Source: Methylotenera sp. | GTDB lineage: Bacteria > Pseudomonadota > Gammaproteobacteria > Burkholderiales > Methylophilaceae | Length of the DNA stretch: 47,529 nt | Direction of reading: 5' to 3' | Assembly (NCBI GenBank): GCA_021732405.1 | Contig: JAKFVB010000037.1 | Coordinates: 1-47,529, forward strand | Part shown: positions 42,336-47,529 of the stretch, in pieces | Layout: every line of letters starts with the position of its first letter | Position numbering within the stretch: position 1 is the first letter of the stretch | Notes under the pieces: model-generated | What the model saw: only the letters and a program-made list of their open reading frames with translations | Told to the model about the DNA's origin: nothing | Database searches by the model: none | Made by a program: the position numbers and the translations under genes

Positions 42336-42384
42336 TTTTATCTCCTGATAATGTAAAAAATAGTGTGAAAATACTATTTATAAT

Positions 42385-43407
42385 TTAATGCCAGCCTTTC
42401 AACACGATCTTGCCTATGGTGCCACCTGCTTCGAGCTGAGCGTGCGCCTTACGCAGATTGGTAGCATTGATGGGTGATAGGGTTTCATTGAGCGTGGTCT
42501 TCAGCACACCCTCATCCACCAGTTTGGCAATGCGGTCGAGGATAAGGTGCTGTTCTGTCATGTCGGCGGTCTGAAACATGGAACGTGTAAACATCAGCTC
42601 CCATGCGAAGGTCGCGCTCTTATTCTTGAGCAGATTAAGGTCCACCGGCTGTGCGGTTTCGACAATCGAGCAAATCTTGCCTTGCGGCTTGATGAGCTCG
42701 GCCATGACAGAAAAATAGCCATCGGTATCGTTGCAGCAAAAAATATAATCTGGTTGGGGAATGCCGATTTCGCGCATTTGCGTCACTAGGTCATGCTTAT
42801 GATTGATGACATACTGTGCGCCTAATTCCTGCACCCAGCGTACGGTCTCAGGCCGCGATGCCGTGGCTACCACGGTCAATCCCGCCAGTTTGTTCGCGAG
42901 TTGGATGGCAATCGAACCCACGCCGCCCGCACCGCCTATGATAAGCAGGTTTTTATTGCGGTTCTGCGCTATATCAAGCGCAATGCCCAGGCGGTCGAAC
43001 AGTGATTCCCAAGCTGTCACTGCGGTCAGCGGCAAAGCTGCCGCCTGCTCAAAACTCAAGCTCTGCGGCATGTGCCCGACTATGCGCTCATCTATGAGCT
43101 GGTATTCGGCATTGCAGCCCGAGCGCGTGATGTCACCCGCATAAAACACTTTGTCGCCAGTCTTGAACAGCGTGCAATCTGGCCCGGCTTCGACGACTTC
43201 ACCAGCGGCATCCCAACCTAGAATTTTGGGTGTTATTTCCAGCTTGTCTTTAGGCTTACGCACCTTAGTATCGACAGGGTTGACTGCAATGGCGTGGATC
43301 TTCACCAGAAGATCGCGACCGGTTGCCACGGGTTTGTGCAATTCGACGTCCATCAGTGATTCAGGATCGCTGATAGGTAAATATCTGGTTAATGCAACGG
43401 CTTTCAT
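42385..43407 (-). CDS. MDR oxidoreductase (zinc-binding alcohol dehydrogenase family)
   Basis: A 340-residue medium-chain reductase with GroES-like N-terminus (VKIHAIAVNPVDTKVRKP, then LGWDAAGEVVEAG) and the Rossmann motif LLIIGGAGGVGSIAIQLANKLAG. It is similar in design to the 41346-42335 gene but closer to the yhdH/zeta-crystallin type. The conserved catalytic zinc cysteine is not present. AGGAGACACC precedes the ATG. The 49-base gap to the next gene and the shared strand indicate one transcript. Reduction of reactive carbonyls is a reasonable role by context. Confidence 0.85.
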   Translation of the reverse strand: MKAVALTRYLPISDPESLMDVELHKPVATGRDLLVKIHAIAVNPVDTKVRKPKDKLEITPKILGWDAAGEVVEAGPDCTLFKTGDKVFYAGDITRSGCNAEYQLIDERIVGHMPQSLSFEQAAALPLTAVTAWESLFDRLGIALDIAQNRNKNLLIIGGAGGVGSIAIQLANKLAGLTVVATASRPETVRWVQELGAQYVINHKHDLVTQMREIGIPQPDYIFCCNDTDGYFSVMAELIKPQGKICSIVETAQPVDLNLLKNKSATFAWELMFTRSMFQTADMTEQHLILDRIAKLVDEGVLKTTLNETLSPINATNLRKAHAQLEAGGTIGKIVLKGWH

Positions 43408-43455
43408 GGTGTCTCCTGTTTTAGTGGCGCAGGCATCCTCGCCTGCGCTTATGTG

Positions 43456-44418
43456 TCACATAAATTCTGGCAGCACGAACTCTGCCAGTTCCTGCAGCAC
43501 TTCGTCAGCTGCACGTTTTCCATATTTCAAATTGAATATCAAGTGATCTACACCAATGCGTTTGCTAGCACGCAGATGCATCAGCAAGGCATTCCTGCCG
43601 AGCCGGTGACCCAGATGAATAGGCGTTGCTGCTTCATTCGGGCTGTCGGCAAGATCAATAAAATAAGACTGTGTAAATGGTTTGTATTGTCCTGGTAGTT
43701 CTGCTTCAACGGAATCACGCCAGCGCGCCACCACTTGGGCCTGTGCCTCAATATTGCGAGGGTAGCTCATCCAGCCATCAGCGTTTCGCGCTATCCAAGC
43801 CAAATCCTGCTGGCTGTGGCCAGTAACAAGCAAGGGTACATGCGAAGCGATCGGCTTGGGGATCACATCGGCAGCTTGCAGATCGCCGAAGCTACTACTG
43901 ACTTGCGGAAATAACTCTGACCAATAGATCTTGAGCAACTCGATTTCTTCTCGAAACATCGCACCGCGCGACTCAAAATCTACATTAAAGGCCGGAAACT
44001 CCACCACTCTGTCACCCGTAGCAACACCCATTAATAATCGGCCATTAGACAGACGGTCTATGCTGACGGCGGCTTTGGCGATATGAATCGGGTGACGTAA
44101 CGGCAGAATGATGGACGCCGTTAACAATGCGATTTCTGAGGTTTGCGCGGCCATGTACCCGAGATAGGCCCAGGGGTCGAATATTTGGCCGACATCGCCA
44201 AAATTCGGGTCTTTAAGCGGCACATCACGAAAACCGAGGCTGGCAAAACCGGATTTTTCGGCAAACTGCGCCAGCGCTACCTGGTTGTGCATGGTCGGCT
44301 GGTCGCGCTCGAAGGCCTCGATCGGGAACATGATGCCGAGTGTGAGTTTGCCGCGCTGGAATACACGCTGCCAGCCGCGGTTGGCTGTCGGCGATTGATT
44401 TGGATTAGGTGTATACAT
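43456..44418 (-). CDS. Luciferase-like (LLM class) flavin oxidoreductase
   Basis: A 320-residue flavin-dependent TIM-barrel oxidoreductase of the bacterial luciferase superfamily. Typical segments are LTLGIMFPIEAF, SLGFRDVPLKDP, LLTASIILPLRHPIHIAKAA, DRLSNGRLLMGVATGD and PLLVTGHSQQDLAWIARNADGWM. It probably uses FMNH2 or F420-like cofactors, and the substrate is unknown. The ribosome site (AGAGCAG) is weak. The leader contains a 10-base stem hairpin (44440-44476), a possible control point inside the cluster. Confidence 0.82.
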   Translation of the reverse strand: MYTPNPNQSPTANRGWQRVFQRGKLTLGIMFPIEAFERDQPTMHNQVALAQFAEKSGFASLGFRDVPLKDPNFGDVGQIFDPWAYLGYMAAQTSEIALLTASIILPLRHPIHIAKAAVSIDRLSNGRLLMGVATGDRVVEFPAFNVDFESRGAMFREEIELLKIYWSELFPQVSSSFGDLQAADVIPKPIASHVPLLVTGHSQQDLAWIARNADGWMSYPRNIEAQAQVVARWRDSVEAELPGQYKPFTQSYFIDLADSPNEAATPIHLGHRLGRNALLMHLRASKRIGVDHLIFNLKYGKRAADEVLQELAEFVLPEFM

Positions 44419-44439
44419 TCTGCTCTATAAGAAAAAACG

Positions 44440-44476
44440 CTGGCACATCACAAAAGGGAGGAAAGCGATGTGCCAG
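44440..44476. promoter_or_regulatory. Stem-loop in the leader of the LLM gene
   Basis: CTGGCACATC and GATGTGCCAG form a perfect 10-base stem with a 17-base loop containing AAAGGGAGGAAAG. There is no T-run, so it is not a classical terminator. It may protect the downstream mRNA or mark a processing site. Confidence 0.5.
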
Positions 44477-44528
44477 TGTAGGCCCGAAATAACCAGGGAA
44501 GGAGCTATCTACGTAGCCAAAAACTGAT

Positions 44529-44834
44529 TTATGCCTGGCCTTTGACTGCCAGTAAATCCACGGTTTCGATCACCGGCATCTCGGCCAACAAGTCTGCGGC
44601 ATTCGCCATCAGTGCCTCAGCGATTTTCCCGGTCAAATGCGCTTGTCGGCCATGTTCATCCATAAAGGTGTCAAAAATGCCAAAGGTGGCAGGGCCAAAT
44701 TTGAGTGCGTACCAGGTAGCGGTTTCCGGCTCGTTTTCCACCAGCGGCAGTGCGGATTTCAGAAATGCTTCCAGTGCCGCTTCCTTTCCTGGCTTTGCAT
44801 TCAAACGTACATACAGGGCTAATTTCTTGTTCAT
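44529..44834 (-). CDS. Antibiotic biosynthesis monooxygenase (ABM) domain protein
   Basis: A 101-residue YgiN-like monooxygenase. LALYVRLNAKPGKEAALEAFL, WYALKFGPATFGIFDTFMDE and HLTGKIAEALM give the single ferredoxin-like ABM fold. Such proteins act on quinols and other aromatics without a cofactor. The ATG at 44834 has AGGAGTG seven bases upstream. An ATG at 44858 would add eight hydrophobic residues and is disfavoured. It lies between the yqhD-like and LLM genes on the same strand. Confidence 0.85.
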   Translation of the reverse strand: MNKKLALYVRLNAKPGKEAALEAFLKSALPLVENEPETATWYALKFGPATFGIFDTFMDEHGRQAHLTGKIAEALMANAADLLAEMPVIETVDLLAVKGQA

Positions 44835-44906
44835 GATCACTCCTAATAAAAATAACACGAAGGTTTTGGATATGTGCTGTCACACTTTATCCGCTTTAAT
44901 AATAAT

Positions 44907-46076
44907 CTAAATACTTGCTTCCAGCACCTCCCTGCTCTTATCCAGCGTCACATCCTTGTGTTCACCGAGCTCGACCATGCCATGACTTTCCAGCTGTGAC
45001 AGCATGGCAGGAATGGCATCTGCGCTAATGTCATAGGCAGATAATCGCGTTGGTACATTTAGGCTCTCAAAAAATGATCGGGTATTCTGAATGGCCGCTT
45101 CAATACGCGCATCTTCCGTACCTTCACTGATATGCCAAACGCGTTCGGCATATTGCAGTAGCTTGGCGCGCTTGGCATCGCGACGCAGGCTGAGCATGCT
45201 CGGTAAAATGATAGCTAGCGTTTGTGCGTGATCCAAACCATGCAGTGCGGTGATTTCGTGGCCAATCATGTGCGTCGCCCAATCGCTTGGCACACCAGAG
45301 CCGATCAAGCCATTTAAGGATAGCGTGGCCACCCACATGAAATTGGCTTGCATATCGTAATCTTGTGGGTTTTGAAGAACTTTAGGTCCAACTTCAATCA
45401 GCGTCTGCAACAACCCTTCCGCAAAGCGGTCCTGCACGCGGGCGCCAACGGGGTAGGTCAGGTATTGCTCCATGATATGGGTGTATGCGTCCACCACGCC
45501 ATTAGCCAACTGGCGCGGAGGTAGGGTGAAACTCTTGCTTGGGTCGAGTACGGAGAACTTTGGAAACACATGTTCACTGGTGAAATAGAGTTTATCCTGC
45601 AAACCGGATGAGGTTTCAATGCGTGAGACCACTGAGCCGTCGTTCATTTCAGAGCCTGTAGCAGGCAAGGTCAGCACCGTGCCATAAGGCATGGATTTTT
45701 TAACATTTGCACCGCGCTGGAGCAAAATTTCCCATGGGTCACCCTCGGTATACACCGCAGCTGCGACAAATTTGGTGCCGTCAATCACGGAGCCACCACC
45801 AACTGCCAGAAGGAAATCGAGCTTGTTGGTCTTGACCTGTGCCACAGCTTTCATCATGGTTTCATAGGTTGGATTTGGCTCAACGCCACCAAACATCTCA
45901 AATACGCGGTTACCCAGAGCAGCCTGCACTTCATCAAGTGTTCCATTCTTCTTGGCACTGTTACCGCCGTAAATAATCAAAACGCGAGCCTCAGGTGGCA
46001 CTAACTTGTCGATTTCAGCGACCTTGCCTTTACCGAAAGCGATACGTGTCGGATTATAAAAATCAAAATTCAGCAT
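44907..46076 (-). CDS. yqhD: Iron-type alcohol dehydrogenase, YqhD-like aldehyde reductase
   Basis: A 389-residue NADPH-dependent reductase that removes toxic aldehydes. It has the GGGSVID cofactor turn at residues 93-99. The metal ligands are Asp196, His200, His269 and His283, which correspond to D194/H198/H267/H281 of E. coli YqhD with a two-residue offset. AAGGAGTTTTT precedes the ATG. It is the first gene of the minus-strand cluster, 68 bases from the nemR-like gene. A candidate NemR-type operator lies in the gap. Confidence 0.9.
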   Translation of the reverse strand: MLNFDFYNPTRIAFGKGKVAEIDKLVPPEARVLIIYGGNSAKKNGTLDEVQAALGNRVFEMFGGVEPNPTYETMMKAVAQVKTNKLDFLLAVGGGSVIDGTKFVAAAVYTEGDPWEILLQRGANVKKSMPYGTVLTLPATGSEMNDGSVVSRIETSSGLQDKLYFTSEHVFPKFSVLDPSKSFTLPPRQLANGVVDAYTHIMEQYLTYPVGARVQDRFAEGLLQTLIEVGPKVLQNPQDYDMQANFMWVATLSLNGLIGSGVPSDWATHMIGHEITALHGLDHAQTLAIILPSMLSLRRDAKRAKLLQYAERVWHISEGTEDARIEAAIQNTRSFFESLNVPTRLSAYDISADAIPAMLSQLESHGMVELGEHKDVTLDKSREVLEASI

Positions 46077-46101
46077 AAAAACTCCTTAAACATTAAAATT
46101 A

Positions 46102-46118
46102 TTAGACCAGTCGGCTAG
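46102..46118. promoter_or_regulatory. Candidate NemR-type operator upstream of yqhD
   Basis: TTAGACCAGTCGGCTAG differs at two positions from the palindrome upstream of the TetR gene (46769-46785). It lies 26 bases upstream of yqhD. Confidence 0.7.
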
Positions 46119-46143
46119 TGTTGTGCCAAATAAAAAAGCCAGC

Positions 46144-46749
46144 TTAGTTAAGTCCAAGTCTTATTTTCGTAGCACTCATGGCGCATTCCAAGGCAGCGCG
46201 TGTGCGACTGACCTTGGTCAAAAGTGTTGCACCAACCCACATATAATAGATTTCTGCCGTGACAGCATTTACATCCAGGTTGGCAGGAAACTCACCTTTA
46301 CGAATGCCTTCTTGCAAGCAGTTGGTAAGACACGCGATGACACGATCAGTACCGTTTTTTAACGTAATACGCATAGCTTCGGAGAGATCGGTCACTTCTG
46401 CGCTCAATTTAACAATTAAGCATTTATCTGTTGTGGCGTCGCTAGATTGGGTGTCCAACCATGATTGAAAAAACTTGAGCAGTCGGCTGGAATTTGAACT
46501 GCCGTCATCTTTGAGTAAGTGTTCTAACATCTGCAAATAATCGTCAAAGTAATTTTCCAGCAATGCGTCGCCAAACTGCTCTTTGGATTTGAAATAGTGA
46601 TAGAACGACCCCTTAGGCACCCCTGCAGCAGAGAGTATTTCGTTGAGGCCGACAGCAGCAAAGCCCTTGCCTAGGATGATATCCTTGGCTGTGTCTAAAA
46701 TTTGCTGACGTGTATCACTAGATTTTGTGGTTGGAAGTTTGTTACCCAT
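46144..46749 (-). CDS. nemR: NemR-like TetR repressor
   Basis: A 201-residue TetR protein. The helix-turn-helix is at about residues 14-60 (RQQILDTAKDIILGKGF, VGLNEILSAAGVPKGSFYHYF). The ligand domain contains DKCLIVKLSAEVTDLSEAMR, strongly like E. coli NemR including the reactive cysteine (Cys110 here, Cys106 there). NemR senses hypochlorite, quinones and aldehydes through that cysteine. Its own upstream operator and the copy before yqhD suggest that it controls itself and the aldehyde/quinone cluster. It is on the same strand as that cluster but has no strong ribosome site. Confidence 0.87.
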   Translation of the reverse strand: MGNKLPTTKSSDTRQQILDTAKDIILGKGFAAVGLNEILSAAGVPKGSFYHYFKSKEQFGDALLENYFDDYLQMLEHLLKDDGSSNSSRLLKFFQSWLDTQSSDATTDKCLIVKLSAEVTDLSEAMRITLKNGTDRVIACLTNCLQEGIRKGEFPANLDVNAVTAEIYYMWVGATLLTKVSRTRAALECAMSATKIRLGLN

Positions 46750-46768
46750 AAGCGCATTATTGCATAGA

Positions 46769-46785
46769 TTAGACCAGTCGTCTAA
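46769..46785. promoter_or_regulatory. Candidate NemR-type operator upstream of nemR
   Basis: TTAGACCAGTCGTCTAA is an almost perfect palindrome (TTAGAC/GTCTAA) 20 bases upstream of the TetR gene. The near-identical site before yqhD makes a shared regulon likely. Confidence 0.75.
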
Positions 46786-47163
46786 CTGAAATATAAAAAT
46801 CCGTTTTACTATGCTAAGAATCTAATATGAATTTGTTTGATGACGACGAATGATAAATTTTTAATAACTGAAAATTCAAAATCTGCTATGTTTCTCATGA
46901 GTATGAGATTCTTTGGTTATATAAAATTCTGTAAATTTTTATGAAGATAAGCTTTAAGCCAATTGTAGAAATATTAAAACTTTAAGTGAATGAAAGCTTT
47001 GTCCTCCATTGCTGCTGACCAGCTTTGTTTTTGGTATCACTGCAATGGGCCGTTAACAGTCTTAAATCGGGTGAAGTCCAGAGGTTATATTTTAGAATGC
47101 TTGCGACTTGTAATTATTTGGTTAATCTAAACATGCTTTAAGCATTCATTAATCGTTTAATTT
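46786..47163. other. Intergenic stretch with a repeat remnant
   Basis: About 380 AT-rich bases. A single partial arm of the TTTGGGCCG repeat (CTGCAATGGGCCGTTAACAG, about 47039-47058) lies here. I see no gene, RNA or terminator that I would support. Confidence 0.4.
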
Positions 47164-47304
47164 TTACTGGTCAATTTCAAAGATTCTACGGCCATCTTCC
47201 TCAACGTCTTCAAATTGTCCTCGGTATACTGCCCACCACAGACCACCAAGCACGAATATTGCCATCATTACTGAAAGTGGAATCAATACAAATAAAATAT
47301 CCAT
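47164..47304 (-). CDS. ccoS: cbb3-type oxidase maturation protein CcoS
   Basis: A 46-residue protein, MDILFVLIPLSVMMAIFVLG then GLWWAVYRGQFEDVEEDGRR. One membrane helix is followed by the WWAVxxGQFEDVE motif that defines CcoS, needed to insert cofactors into cbb3 cytochrome oxidase. The usual partners (ccoI, ccoG, ccoNOQP) are not in the window. Upstream on the right lie possible mobile-element repeats, which may have separated it from them. The ribosome site is weak (GAGAACAG). Confidence 0.9.
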   Translation of the reverse strand: MDILFVLIPLSVMMAIFVLGGLWWAVYRGQFEDVEEDGRRIFEIDQ

Positions 47305-47411
47305 TATTCTGTTCTCAAAATATTAACTAAATTTGTTCTTTCAATTTTTTGTTGATCTACTTCTGACTCATCAAATGAGGAAAACTCCGTTAACCGTAGC
47401 GCTGTTAAATT

Positions 47412-47453
47412 GCATCTAAATTTGACCCAGCAAATGCATCGAATATTGACCCA
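47412..47453. repeat. Direct repeats, possible IS21-type element end
   Basis: GCATCTAAATTTGACCCA (47412-47429) and GCATCGAATATTGACCCA (47436-47453) match at 15 of 18 positions, 24 bases apart. Repeated TTGACCCA units are typical of IS21-family termini. The rest of such an element would lie beyond the right edge. Confidence 0.4.
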
Positions 47454-47529
47454 CCCTTGAGTATTTTATTCTAACGCTTAAATTGGGTTTACGTCATTTG
47501 TTTTACTCTCCTTTCTTGAATCTGTTGCG

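Noticed and set aside
1-47529. CRISPR array
   Set aside because: No regularly spaced repeats of 24-40 bases with similar-size spacers were seen. The repeats found are palindromes, attC sites or operators.

Overview
The window is a 47.5 kb, fairly AT-rich stretch of what looks like a betaproteobacterial chromosome. Several genes suggest a methylotroph of the Methylophilaceae (Methylotenera-like): a solo PQQ-precursor gene (pqqA), an NrdJb-type class II ribonucleotide reductase subunit, CcoS of the cbb3 oxidase, and a quinol NO reductase/Hmp/NnrS/NsrR set. That placement is inference from gene content and was not tested.

Region 1 (about 1-7873) is the right end of an integrated mobilizable element. 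It carries a relaxase and a MobC-like partner, a remarkable structured non-coding stretch, four unknown or poorly known genes and a P4-type tyrosine integrase. It ends in the 3' half of a CAU-anticodon tRNA that served as attachment site. The element continues to the left, outside the window.

Region 2 (7900-11720) is host backbone: a tRNA terminator, a DUF3617 secreted protein, a small coiled-coil protein, a bestrophin-family channel, a dispersed repeat, a TIGR02391 (Ymh) protein and NrdJb.

Region 3 (12050-25040) is an accessory and defence region. In order it holds a two-gene SPARTA system (TIR-APAZ plus short Argonaute), a SRAP-domain protein, a 1005-residue protein with a RelA/SpoT synthetase domain and a long helical tail, an SOS cassette (umuC, umuD, a LexA-like repressor and a near-perfect operator palindrome) with pqqA embedded in it, and a cluster of at least three integron attC sites with no integrase in view. 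The cassettes carry small proteins, a HEPN-like protein and an unknown protein. A PD-(D/E)XK-like gene follows, bracketed by the two arms of a repeat found elsewhere in the window.

Region 4 (25119-32990) is a two-component system divergent from a three-gene RND efflux pump. The shared intergenic region has CTTAA-N6-CTTAA direct repeats arranged as a large palindrome.

Region 5 (33103-39135) is a nitric oxide detoxification block: qNor, a cupin, NnrS, Hmp and NsrR. Matching candidate NsrR sites lie upstream of hmp and nsrR.

Region 6 (39349-46785) handles electrophiles and aldehydes: an ArsR repressor with an Old Yellow Enzyme; two MDR oxidoreductases, a luciferase-like oxidoreductase, an ABM monooxygenase and a YqhD-like aldehyde reductase; and a NemR-like TetR repressor whose candidate operator occurs twice. 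The right edge has ccoS and direct repeats that may be the end of an IS21-family element.

The least explained object is the structured stretch at about 2138-2583. The RelA/SpoT-helical-tail gene, the attC cluster and the cargo-bearing palindromic repeat are the next most interesting.
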